Shown here one piece after another: positions 1-6,062 of a stretch of 24,798 nt of DNA. This stretch comes from JBOGVZ01 sp050692985 (lineage in GTDB: Bacteria; Actinomycetota; UBA4738; CALAEC01). Position 1 is the first letter of the stretch. The number at the start of each line of letters is the position of its first letter. The translations under genes and the position numbers were made by a program. Where the stretch lies: contig JBOGVZ010000075.1 of the NCBI GenBank assembly GCA_050692985.1, positions 1 to 24,798 of the forward strand. The letters run 5' to 3'. The notes under the pieces were generated by a model, which ran no database searches, was not told the origin of the DNA, and worked only from the letters and a program-made list of their open reading frames with translations.

Positions 1-12
1 CAGTGATCCTGC

Positions 13-65
13 GCACGTAGGCTCCTCTCGACGCTTTGCGGCTGTTCGGGAGTGAGCCTACGTGC
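13..65. repeat. 12-bp perfect inverted repeat, probable long hairpin
   Basis: Positions 13-24 (GCACGTAGGCTC) and 54-65 (GAGCCTACGTGC) are perfect reverse complements. Inside them, 25-30 can pair with 47-52 with one G-T wobble if T53 is bulged, which leaves a loop at about 31-46. The right arm is followed on the + strand by a pyrimidine-rich stretch (67-81) with no clean T run. It could be a terminator for a gene left of the window, a protein-binding site, or part of a small RNA. The pairing is seen directly; the role is not known. The rest of 1-183 holds only the promoter listed next. Confidence 0.6.
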
Positions 66-167
66 CTTCTTCATCTGTTCCTCGGAAGCTGGGTTCTCTC
101 GGTGCTGCCTTCCAGCCGACGCTACCCTCGGGCCGGGGCGAGCTACCCCCCCGGGCCCCCCGTTCGC

Positions 168-173
168 TACAAT
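168..173 (+). promoter_or_regulatory. -10 box of a leaderless-type promoter
   Basis: TACAAT lies 10 bases before the GTG at 184 and matches the sigma-A -10 consensus at five of six positions. No convincing -35 box is seen in the GC-rich upstream DNA. Transcription would begin close to the start codon, so the transcript is probably leaderless or nearly so. This placement also favours GTG 184 over more upstream starts, which would lie before the promoter. Confidence 0.6.
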
Positions 174-183
174 CCGAGGCAGC

Positions 184-381
184 GTGGCCCAGAACGATTT
201 CAGCGAGGCTCGATTCGTGACCGTGACCGAGGTCGCCCAGCTCATGCGGGTGTCCAAGATGACCGTGTATCGACTCATCAACCAAGGGGACCTTCCGGCC
301 GTACGGATCGGCCGGGGCTACCGGATCCGCGAGGAGGACGTGCACCGCTACCTGGACTCCAGGTACACGGAAGCCGGATAG
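184..381 (+). CDS. Small helix-turn-helix (excisionase/MerR-like fold) DNA-binding protein
   Basis: A 65-residue protein made almost wholly of one winged-helix DNA-binding domain of the excisionase family (HTH_17 type). The core reads TVTEVAQLMRVSKMTVYRLI, followed by GDLPAVRIGRGYRI and EEDVHRYL, the usual helix-turn-helix, wing and last helix. GTG 184 was chosen because a TACAAT box lies just upstream and because longer reading starts before that box add only low-complexity residues. Such short stand-alone proteins in actinobacteria act as transcription factors (BldC is a relative by fold) rather than phage excisionases; no integrase is nearby. It leads the 184-5000 gene run. The placement two genes before bS22 resembles Rv0500A next to Rv0500B in M. 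tuberculosis (recalled, not searched). Target genes are unknown. Confidence 0.85.
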   Translation: MAQNDFSEARFVTVTEVAQLMRVSKMTVYRLINQGDLPAVRIGRGYRIREEDVHRYLDSRYTEAG

Positions 382-420
382 TCCCCACGGCCGCGAACCC
401 GAGCCTCCACGGAGGCCGGG

Positions 421-1311
421 ATGGATCCATACGACGAAGTGGTCGACCGGGCGCTGGCCCGGCGCGGCGTCACCCTGCTGGTCGGCGGGCTCGATTCGGG
501 CAAGACCACGATGGCCAGGCGGATCGCCGCGGCCGGGGTTCGGGCGGGCCTGGCCGTGGCATACCTCGACGCCGACGTCGGCCAGTCGTCGGTCGGCCCC
601 CCCACCACCATCGGCCTGCGGTTGTGCCGGCGGGAGAGCGACCTGGAGCCGGAGGCCCTGGCCAAGACCGATCACCTGGCGTTCGTCGGAGCCACCTCCC
701 CCCAGGGTCACCTGCTGCCGCTCGTGGTGGGGACCAGGATGATGCTCGATCGCGCCCGGGCCGAGGGGGCCGACGTCGTCGTGGTGGACACCACCGGGCT
801 GGTCTCGGGTGTCTACGGCCAGCTTCTCAAGTTCCACAAGGTCACCGCGCTCCAGCCGGACCTGGTGATCGGGCTGGAGCGCGGCGAGGAGCTCCAGCCG
901 CTGCTGGGGGTGGTGCGACGGTTCTCCGCCGCCGAGGTGGCCTCGTTGCGGGTTCACCCGGACGTGGTCCCTGCCTCCGTGGAGCAGCGGGCCCAGGCTC
1001 GGGAGGGCTCGATGCGCCGGTACTTCGCCGAGCCCCTCCACCGCTGGCGGGTCAAGCCCACGGTGTTCGTGCCGGCGCTCCCCGCGCTGTTCGACCTGTC
1101 GGCGCTGGAGCACCTGCTGGTGGGGCTGTCGGATGGGAAGGGCGGGTGCACCGGCGTCGGCTTCCTCGAGTACCTGGAGGACGACGGGGCCCTGCGGCTG
1201 ATCTCCCCCGTCGCCGAGGCCCCCAAAGCGCTTATCCTAGGGTCCGTGCGCCTGGAGGATGGTTTCCGGGCCAGGCGCGTCGATCTCCGGAACCTGTTCG
1301 GCTCCGACTGA
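421..1311 (+). CDS. Clp1/Grc3-like P-loop kinase (putative polynucleotide 5'-hydroxyl kinase)
   Basis: A 296-residue P-loop protein. Visible motifs are a Walker A loop GGLDSGKTT (residues 22-30), a D-x-D-x-G-Q motif LDADVGQSS (49-57) typical of the Clp1/Grc3 clade, and a Walker B strand VVVVDTTG ending near D123. The Clp1/Grc3 family phosphorylates the 5'-hydroxyl of RNA or DNA in archaea and eukaryotes; bacterial members are scattered and little studied. The start ATG 421 follows a purine-rich ribosome site (CGGAGG, 410-415). The gene lies between the HTH gene and the bS22 gene, 39 bases after the first and 31 before the second, so a role in RNA repair or processing is possible but inferred. 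The C-terminal third has no motif I recognise. A related GTPase or dethiobiotin-synthase-like fold is less likely because of the DxDxGQ motif. Confidence 0.75.
   Translation: MDPYDEVVDRALARRGVTLLVGGLDSGKTTMARRIAAAGVRAGLAVAYLDADVGQSSVGPPTTIGLRLCRRESDLEPEALAKTDHLAFVGATSPQGHLLPLVVGTRMMLDRARAEGADVVVVDTTGLVSGVYGQLLKFHKVTALQPDLVIGLERGEELQPLLGVVRRFSAAEVASLRVHPDVVPASVEQRAQAREGSMRRYFAEPLHRWRVKPTVFVPALPALFDLSALEHLLVGLSDGKGGCTGVGFLEYLEDDGALRLISPVAEAPKALILGSVRLEDGFRARRVDLRNLFGSD
1233..1238 (+). promoter_or_regulatory. Possible internal -10 box before the bS22 gene
   Basis: TATCCT inside the 3' end of the Clp1-like gene matches the -10 box seen before the genes at 2962 and 8934. It lies 7 bases before an in-frame GTG (1246) of the Clp1-like gene and about 105 bases before the bS22 start. 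It could give bS22 its own transcript, but it may be chance because it lies in coding sequence and has no clear -35 box. Confidence 0.25.
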
Positions 1312-1342
1312 CCCCCGGAAGCTTCGAGGAGAAGGGACGGGC

Positions 1343-1444
1343 ATGCCCTCGGTCGTCAAGAAACGCCGCAAGAAGATGCGGAAGAAGAAGCACAAGAAGC
1401 TCCTCAAGAAGACCCGCTGGCAGCGCCGACAGCAGGGCAAGTAG
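1343..1444 (+). CDS. Small ribosomal subunit protein bS22 (AURKAIP1/COX24-domain peptide)
   Basis: A 33-residue peptide beginning MPSVVKKRRKKMRKKKHK, with 19 Lys or Arg residues among 33. It closely resembles the actinobacterial protein bS22, found in mycobacterial 30S subunits by cryo-EM and also annotated as an AURKAIP1/COX24 domain protein; the mitochondrial relative is mS38. It would sit buried in 16S rRNA. ATG 1343 is chosen because family members start with M-x-S-V and because a purine-rich site (AGGAGAAGGGA, 1327-1337) lies just before it; the open frame continues upstream to 1259, but that part is unlike the family. Its closeness to the HTH gene upstream and the SDR/acyltransferase pair downstream matches the arrangement in M. 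tuberculosis. It is the strongest single marker that the host is actinobacterial. Confidence 0.92.
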   Translation: MPSVVKKRRKKMRKKKHKKLLKKTRWQRRQQGK

Positions 1445-1453
1445 GCTCCGGCC

Positions 1454-2155
1454 ATGGGCCGCGCGGTCGCGGCTGCCTGTCTCCTCACCCTCCTGGCCTC
1501 GGCTTGCGATGCGGGCGGGACCCGCCACGCCGACGTTCCCCCCGGCGAGCTCGTCCACTTCACCACCGACGACGGCGTGGAGCTCGCCGGGGAGCTGCGG
1601 GGGAGCGGGCCGACCGGAGTCATCCTGGCCCACATGTTCCCCACGGATCGCACCTCCTGGGCCCCGCTGGCCGAGGAGCTCGCCGAGCGGGGCTCCACCA
1701 CGCTGGCCTTCGACTTCCGAGGCTACGGTGACTCCCAGGGATCCAGGTCCATCCCGGACATCTGGCGGGACGTGCTGGCAGCGATGGCCTTCCTCCGCGA
1801 GCGAGGGAACGACCGGATCGTGCTGATCGGGGCCAGCATGGGCGGGACGGCGTCGCTGGTCGCCGCGGCCCGCGAAGAGGTCCAGGCCGTGGTCACGCTG
1901 TCGGCGGCGTCCACGTTCATGGGCTTGCTGGCGCCGCCCGAGGCCCTGCGGGCCATCGACGAGCCGAAGCTGTTCATCGCCGCCCAGGGCGACGGGTCCG
2001 CCGCGGCCACCGCGCAGCAGTTCTATGCCGATTCACCCCCACCCAAGCGGGTTGAGATCGTCAACGGCGACGAGCACGGCACCGAGCTGCTCCAGACCGG
2101 TCAGGCCGAGGTCGTGCGCACGCTGATCCTGAGCTTCGTCGACCAGCACGGGTAG
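1454..2155 (+). CDS. Secreted lipoprotein-type alpha/beta hydrolase
   Basis: A 233-residue alpha/beta hydrolase of the dienelactone-hydrolase or small lipase type. The N-terminus is a short signal with a lipobox-like end LLASAC, Cys18 being the probable lipid anchor, so the enzyme should lie on the outer face of the membrane. The nucleophile elbow is G-A-S128-M-G; the oxyanion region is ILAHMFPTDRTSW (57-69); D180 (QGDG) and H208 (DEHG) fit the acid and base of the triad. FDFRGYGDSQG (86-96) is the usual strand-loop of these enzymes. The gene begins 9 bases after bS22 and ends 3 bases before the next start, so it is in the operon. The substrate cannot be read from the sequence; an ester or acyl group is likely. 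Confidence 0.82.
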   Translation: MGRAVAAACLLTLLASACDAGGTRHADVPPGELVHFTTDDGVELAGELRGSGPTGVILAHMFPTDRTSWAPLAEELAERGSTTLAFDFRGYGDSQGSRSIPDIWRDVLAAMAFLRERGNDRIVLIGASMGGTASLVAAAREEVQAVVTLSAASTFMGLLAPPEALRAIDEPKLFIAAQGDGSAAATAQQFYADSPPPKRVEIVNGDEHGTELLQTGQAEVVRTLILSFVDQHG

Positions 2156-2158
2156 CCC

Positions 2159-2980
2159 GTGGCCGGAGTCATCCTGTTCCTCACCGACTACGGGCTCGAC
2201 GACGAGTTCGTGGGCGTCTGCCACGCGGTCATGGCCGCGGCCGCCCCGGAGGTCCGGGTGATCGACCTGGCCCACGGCGTCCCCCCCGGTGACGTGCGCC
2301 GGGGGGCCCTGAGCCTGCTGGCGGCCGTGCCCCACGCGCCCCCGGGCGCCGTGCTCCTGGCGGTGGTGGACCCCGGCGTGGGGACGGGCCGGCGGGCCAT
2401 CGCCGCCGAGGCGGGGGGCGCGGTGCTGGTCGGCCCCGACAACGGCCTGCTGTCGCCGGCCTGGGAGGCCCTGGGCGGCGTGGACCGAGCGGTGGAGATC
2501 GACGCAGCAAGCGTGGCTCGACGCCGGGTCTCCGCCACGTTCCACGGGCGGGACGTGTTCGCCCCCGCCGCGGCCCGCCTGGCCACCGGGGTGGCCCTGG
2601 AGGAGGTCGGCCGCCCGGTGGATCCCGGCTCCCTGGCCCGCATCGACCTCCCCACGCCCCGCCGTCAGGAGGGGGCCCTGGGGACGGAGGTGATCGGGGT
2701 GGACCGGTTCGGCAACGTCCAGCTGGGCGCGCGCCCCTCCGACCTCGGGCATTCCGGGCTGCTCGAAGCCGGGATCGCGGTCGGCCTGCCCGAACAGACG
2801 TTCCGTTGCCGCCGGGTCCGGGCCTTCGCGGACCTGGAGGAAGACGAGCTGGGCCTGCTGGAGGATTCGGCCGGGTGGCTGGCCCTGGTCCGCCGCGGGG
2901 GGAGCGCCGCCGCCCGGCTGGGCGTCAAGCCCGGCGACGGCCTCCTGCTATCCTGGCCCGCGTGGGACAGCGCGTCCTGA
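2159..2980 (+). CDS. SAM hydroxide adenosyltransferase-like protein (DUF62/COG1912)
   Basis: A 273-residue member of the family that cleaves S-adenosylmethionine with water to adenosine and methionine and that also includes fluorinase and chlorinase. Visible motifs are FLTDYGLDDEFVG (7-19), VVDPGVGTGRR (69-79), GPDNGLLSPA (92-101) and FHGRDVFAPAAA (128-139). D71, R78 and H129 occupy the places of the Asp-Arg-His triad described for the SAM-hydrolysing members, so hydrolysis rather than halogenation is more likely. The C-terminal domain begins near 178 (VIGVDRFGNVQL), as in the family. GTG 2159 is 3 bases after the previous stop. The last 19 bases overlap the next gene, and the promoter of that gene lies inside this reading frame. 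The physiological role of the family is still unclear. Confidence 0.9.
   Translation: MAGVILFLTDYGLDDEFVGVCHAVMAAAAPEVRVIDLAHGVPPGDVRRGALSLLAAVPHAPPGAVLLAVVDPGVGTGRRAIAAEAGGAVLVGPDNGLLSPAWEALGGVDRAVEIDAASVARRRVSATFHGRDVFAPAAARLATGVALEEVGRPVDPGSLARIDLPTPRRQEGALGTEVIGVDRFGNVQLGARPSDLGHSGLLEAGIAVGLPEQTFRCRRVRAFADLEEDELGLLEDSAGWLALVRRGGSAAARLGVKPGDGLLLSWPAWDSAS
2949..2954 (+). promoter_or_regulatory. -10 box of a leaderless-type promoter inside the preceding gene
   Basis: TATCCT is 7 bases before GTG 2962, the spacing seen before several other genes of the window. It lies within the coding end of the SAM-hydrolase-like gene. It would allow the epimerase and acyltransferase genes to be transcribed apart from the upstream genes. 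Confidence 0.5.
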
Positions 2981-4014
2981 TCACCGGCATCTCCGGGCAC
3001 CTCGCCGGCAAGCTGGCCAGGCGCCTGGAGTCCGACCCCGAGGTCGACTACATCGTCGGCGTGGACCTGGAAGAGCCCGGCCTGGACCTCGAGCGCACCG
3101 AGTACGTCCGGGCCGACATCCGCAACCCCCTCATCGTCAAGGTGCTCCAGACCACCGAGGTGGACACCGTGGCCCACCTCAGCATCCTGACCACGCCCAG
3201 GGGCGTGGGGCGCAGCTCGATGAAGGAGATGAACATCATCGGGACCATGCAGCTCCTGGGGGCCATCCAGCGGGCCGACCGCGCCCGGAAGGTGGTGATG
3301 AAGTCCACGACGGCGGTGTACGGGGCCGGACCGCGGGACCCGGCGATGTTCACCGAGGAGACGAGCGCCCGGTCGGACCCCAAGCACGGCTACATGAAGG
3401 ACGCCGTGGAGATCGAGCGCTACGCCCGTGCGTTCGCCCGCCGCCGGCCGGACGTGGCCCTCACGATCCTGCGGTTCGCCAACTTCATGGGGCCGGAGAT
3501 CGAGACGCCGTTCACCCAGTACTTCTCGTTCCCCCTGGTCCCCACGGCCATGGGCTACGACCCGCGGCTCCAGTTCGTGCACGAGGACGACGCGGTCGAG
3601 GTCCTGTATCGCTCGGTCCGGGAGGAGCATCCCGGCATCTACAACGTGGCCGCGGACGGCGTGGTGCTGCTGTCCCAGGCGCTCCGGCTGATCGGCAAGC
3701 CGTCCTTCCCGGTGGTCCTGCCCCTGGTGGCGCCGATCGCCACCTTCCTCCGCCGGGTCGGGGTCGTGGACTTCGCCACCGACCAGCTCCAGTTCCTGCT
3801 GTTCGGACGGGTCGCCGACAACGCCACGCTCGAGGAGGAGTTCGGCTACACCCCCAGATACACCACCAGGCAGGCCCTGCTGGACTTCGCCCGGGGGCGG
3901 CGGGTCCGGCGGCTGGTCTCCGCCGAGCAGCTGTCGGGCTGGGAGCGGGAGGTGTACGCGTTCCTGCGCCGCAAGGGCCAGGAGCGATTCGAGAGGGTCC
4001 GGGAGCGAAGCTGA
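2962..4014 (+). CDS. NAD-dependent epimerase/dehydratase-family (extended SDR) protein
   Basis: A 350-residue extended short-chain dehydrogenase/reductase. The N-terminus has the nucleotide-binding glycine motif TGISGHLAG (8-16), the acidic residue D35 (VGVDLEE) that usually favours NAD, and V-x-A-D-I (49-53). The KSTTAVYG strand (114-121) is in place, but the usual Y-x-x-x-K pair is altered: Y144 is followed by MKDA, with no Lys four residues on. Either a shifted residue serves (K146) or the protein is an atypical SDR. GTG 2962 gives a start right at the Rossmann strand and lies behind a TATCCT box. It overlaps the previous gene by 19 bases and the next by 1. In M. tuberculosis a similar SDR (Rv0501, named galE2) precedes an acyltransferase, as here, which suggests a shared envelope or lipid function; the sugar or lipid substrate is unknown. 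Confidence 0.85.
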   Translation: MGQRVLITGISGHLAGKLARRLESDPEVDYIVGVDLEEPGLDLERTEYVRADIRNPLIVKVLQTTEVDTVAHLSILTTPRGVGRSSMKEMNIIGTMQLLGAIQRADRARKVVMKSTTAVYGAGPRDPAMFTEETSARSDPKHGYMKDAVEIERYARAFARRRPDVALTILRFANFMGPEIETPFTQYFSFPLVPTAMGYDPRLQFVHEDDAVEVLYRSVREEHPGIYNVAADGVVLLSQALRLIGKPSFPVVLPLVAPIATFLRRVGVVDFATDQLQFLLFGRVADNATLEEEFGYTPRYTTRQALLDFARGRRVRRLVSAEQLSGWEREVYAFLRRKGQERFERVRERS

Positions 4015-5000
4015 TGGCCGACGTCATCCCCATCGACCGCGCCGAAGCCGACCCCGGCCGGTGCCGGGCCACCACGGCCAGCGGTCGCCGGTGCCGCAAC
4101 CGGGCCACCGCGGCCGGCCTGTGCGGCGTCCACCTCCGGACCGCGGCGCCGGCCACGGAGGCCCCCGCTGGCGACGACCTCCAGAAGGCCCTGGCGTTCG
4201 TCCGCCGCCGCCTGACCGGCGAATACGACATCGACGAGTTCGGTTTCGACCCTCACCTCACCGAGAACGTGCTGGCGCCGGTGGCCCGCTTCCTCCACCG
4301 GACCTGGTGGCGGGTGGACTGGATCGGGATGGAGAACGTCCCCTCGGAGGGGCCCGCGCTGCTGGTGGCCAACCACGCCGGGACCCTGCCGTGGGACGCC
4401 GTGGTGATGAAGTTCGGGGTGCTCGACCATCACCCCGCCCGCCGCCACGTGCGGCTGCTGGCGGCCGACCTGGCCTTCCGCATGCCGTTCGTCGGCCCCC
4501 TGGCCCGCAAGTCGGGCAACACCCTGGCCTCGGAGGACGACGCCCTTCGCCTGCTCCGCCGGGGCGACCTGCTGGGGGTGTTCCCCGAGGGGTTCAAGGG
4601 TGTGGGCAAGCGGTACCGGGAGCGGTACAAGCTCCAGCGGTTCGGACGGGGCGGGTTCATCGAGCTGGCCCTGCGAGCCCGGGCCCCGATCGTCCCGGTG
4701 TCGATCGTGGGCTCCGAGGAGATCCTCCCGATGCTCTACAACGCCAAGACCCTGGCCCGGATGCTCGGCTTCCCGTACTTCCCGGTCACACCGTTCTTCC
4801 CCTGGCTCGGCCCGCTGGGCCTGATCCCCCTGCCGTCGAAGTGGATCATCGAGTTCGGCCCCCCGATCGCCACCGACGAGCACGACGTGGACGCCTGGCA
4901 GGACGCCGTCACGGTGTTCGACCTCACCGACCGGGTCCGCGAGGAGATCCAGCAGACCCTGTACCGCAACCTGATGGCTCGCCGCTCCATCTGGTTCTGA
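4014..5000 (+). CDS. Lysophospholipid acyltransferase-family (PlsC-like) protein with N-terminal Cys/His motif
   Basis: A 328-residue protein. Residues 17-40 hold a small Cys/His pattern, C17-x9-C27-x9-C37-x2-H40, with a T-x-S-G-R-R-C core like short zinc-binding motifs attached to many bacterial proteins. From about 100 the acyltransferase domain begins: NHAGTLPWD (120-128) supplies the catalytic His121 and Asp128, and VFPEGFKG (189-196) is the second conserved block, followed by PIVPVSIVGSEE. The family moves an acyl chain to a glycerolipid or similar acceptor at the inner face of the membrane. The His-Asp spacing is wider (x6) than the classic HX4D, as in related actinobacterial proteins annotated next to Rv0501-like SDRs. 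The start overlaps the SDR stop (TGATG), so the two are translationally coupled. Acceptor unknown. Confidence 0.85.
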   Translation: MADVIPIDRAEADPGRCRATTASGRRCRNRATAAGLCGVHLRTAAPATEAPAGDDLQKALAFVRRRLTGEYDIDEFGFDPHLTENVLAPVARFLHRTWWRVDWIGMENVPSEGPALLVANHAGTLPWDAVVMKFGVLDHHPARRHVRLLAADLAFRMPFVGPLARKSGNTLASEDDALRLLRRGDLLGVFPEGFKGVGKRYRERYKLQRFGRGGFIELALRARAPIVPVSIVGSEEILPMLYNAKTLARMLGFPYFPVTPFFPWLGPLGLIPLPSKWIIEFGPPIATDEHDVDAWQDAVTVFDLTDRVREEIQQTLYRNLMARRSIWF

Positions 5001-5035
5001 CTCCACCACACCCACCGTGGTCGGACCGGTCGGGC

Positions 5036-5182
5036 CTAGCGATGGGACGCGGTCGCGGTGGGGGTCGATCCGGGGCCGGGCAAGCGGCGGTCACCGCTGG
5101 TGGCCAGCACCAGCTGGTAGATGGCGACGGCGGCGATGGCCACGAGCAGGGCGATTATCGTGATCAGCGTGGACCGCCGCAT
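5036..5182 (-). CDS. Small single-span membrane protein, 48 residues
   Basis: The peptide begins MRRSTLITIIALLVAIAAVA and ends in a Pro/Thr/Ser-rich polar tail. It has a basic N-terminus, one hydrophobic span at about 5-27, and a short outside tail, or it could be an uncleaved signal anchor. The start ATG at 5182 is supported by a TACGAT box exactly 6 bases upstream, the same arrangement as other genes here. The frame continues further upstream, but that part runs antisense-like through the isomerase gene and looks like shadow sequence. It begins 16 bases after the stop of the upstream isomerase-like gene on the same strand and converges on the acyltransferase gene with a 35-base gap. I do not recognise a family. 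It is probably real because hydrophobic span, tail and promoter agree. Confidence 0.6.
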   Translation of the reverse strand: MRRSTLITIIALLVAIAAVAIYQLVLATSGDRRLPGPGSTPTATASHR

Positions 5183-5188
5183 CCCCGA

Positions 5189-5194
5189 ATCGTA
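5189..5194 (-). promoter_or_regulatory. -10 box of a leaderless-type promoter for the small membrane protein
   Basis: On the minus strand TACGAT lies 6 bases before ATG 5182. It sits between the stop codon of the isomerase-like gene (5199) and the small gene, so the latter may be expressed on its own. Confidence 0.5.
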
Positions 5195-5198
5195 ACCC

Positions 5199-6005
5199 TC
5201 AGGTGCGGGCCGACAGCAGGCGCTGGCACACCTCGCGGTTCTGCGCCAGGAGGTCTCGCGTGGCCGCGGGGTCGTCGATGCACGAGCGCAGGTCGAGCTC
5301 CAGCGAGATGGTCCCCCCGAACCCGTCGGCGGCCACGGCATCCAGCAGCTTCTCCAGGGGCAGGGTCCCTCGCTCGTCCCCCACGGGGAGGTGGGAGTCC
5401 CATCCCTTCCCCGCATTGTCCGACAGGTGGAAGTGGACCACCTTGGTCCGGTACCGCTCGTACGCCTCCAGGATGTCGTAGCCCGACACGGCCAGGTGGC
5501 TGGTGTCGAGGACCAGGGTGGGGTAGCGGTCCAGGTCCTCGAAGTCCTGGCTGGCATGGAACCGGAGGCCGCGGTCGCCCCGGATCTTCAGGGGGAACAT
5601 GTTCTCCACGGCGATCGATACGCCCGAGCGGGCCGAGTACTCGGCCAGGTTGTGATCGATCCACCGCCGGTACTTCACCTGCCACTTGTACGGGGGATGG
5701 ACGACCACCAGGGGGATGTCGGCCTGCTCGGCCACCTGGGTGGCCCGGTAGATCTTCGTCACGGGGTCCGTGCTCCACACGCGGCGGGTGAGCAGGAGGA
5801 ACGGCGCGTGGAGGGCGTCGATCGTCATCCCGAACTCCGCGGCCAGCTCCCGGAGCCTCCGGCCGTCCTGGGTGGCCGGGTCGGAGGTGACCATGACCTC
5901 CACGGCCTCGAAACCGGCCTCGCGGATGTGCTCGAAGGCCTCTCGGAGCGGAAAGCGGAAGAACGGTGCGGTCGAGAGCAGCAGCTTGGGCGCCGCGTTC
6001 GTCAT
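5199..6005 (-). CDS. Sugar phosphate isomerase/epimerase-like TIM-barrel protein (AP endonuclease 2 fold)
   Basis: A 268-residue protein of the xylose isomerase-like TIM-barrel superfamily, which holds metal-dependent sugar isomerases, epimerases and endonuclease IV. Strand-end residues fit a metal site: H66 (DALHAP), H103 (VVVHPP), E134 (IAVENM), D167 and H170 (LDTSHL), H191/H193 (VHFHLSD), H205 and E236 (SLELD). The N-terminus LLLSTAPFFRFPLREAFEHI is the usual first strand and helix. ATG 6005 follows a GGGGTAGGCGG stretch, and a TACAAT box lies 24 bases upstream at 6030-6035. Its substrate cannot be told; the superfamily covers many sugars and inositols. Endonuclease IV is unlikely because its full set of metal ligands and length are not evident. 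It is followed on the same strand by the small membrane protein. Confidence 0.82.
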   Translation of the reverse strand: MTNAAPKLLLSTAPFFRFPLREAFEHIREAGFEAVEVMVTSDPATQDGRRLRELAAEFGMTIDALHAPFLLLTRRVWSTDPVTKIYRATQVAEQADIPLVVVHPPYKWQVKYRRWIDHNLAEYSARSGVSIAVENMFPLKIRGDRGLRFHASQDFEDLDRYPTLVLDTSHLAVSGYDILEAYERYRTKVVHFHLSDNAGKGWDSHLPVGDERGTLPLEKLLDAVAADGFGGTISLELDLRSCIDDPAATRDLLAQNREVCQRLLSART

Positions 6006-6029
6006 GTACCGCCTACCCCGGTCGGGGCC

Positions 6030-6035
6030 ATTGTA
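6030..6035 (-). promoter_or_regulatory. Probable -10 box for the TIM-barrel gene
   Basis: TACAAT on the minus strand (6035 to 6030) lies 24 bases before ATG 6005. This gives a short leader of about 17 bases that contains the purine-rich ribosome site, so unlike several neighbours this transcript would not be leaderless. Confidence 0.5.
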
Positions 6036-6062
6036 GGCGCCGAGGATCGCGGGGACCGGGAT

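Noticed and set aside
184..381. Prophage excisionase
   Set aside because: The HTH fold is shared, but no integrase, attachment site or phage gene is near, and the setting is a conserved chromosomal one.
36..1826. Plus-strand open frame of 596 codons over the first four genes
   Set aside because: It runs out of frame through the HTH, Clp1-like, bS22 and hydrolase genes, each supported by motifs.
5005..5021. ACCAC...GTGGT hairpin between the convergent genes as a terminator
   Set aside because: The stem is only 5 bp with a 7-base loop and no T run, so it is too weak to list.
5199..6005. Endonuclease IV (nfo)
   Set aside because: The fold is shared, but the full nine-residue three-metal site of endonuclease IV is not visible; a sugar isomerase-like protein fits better.
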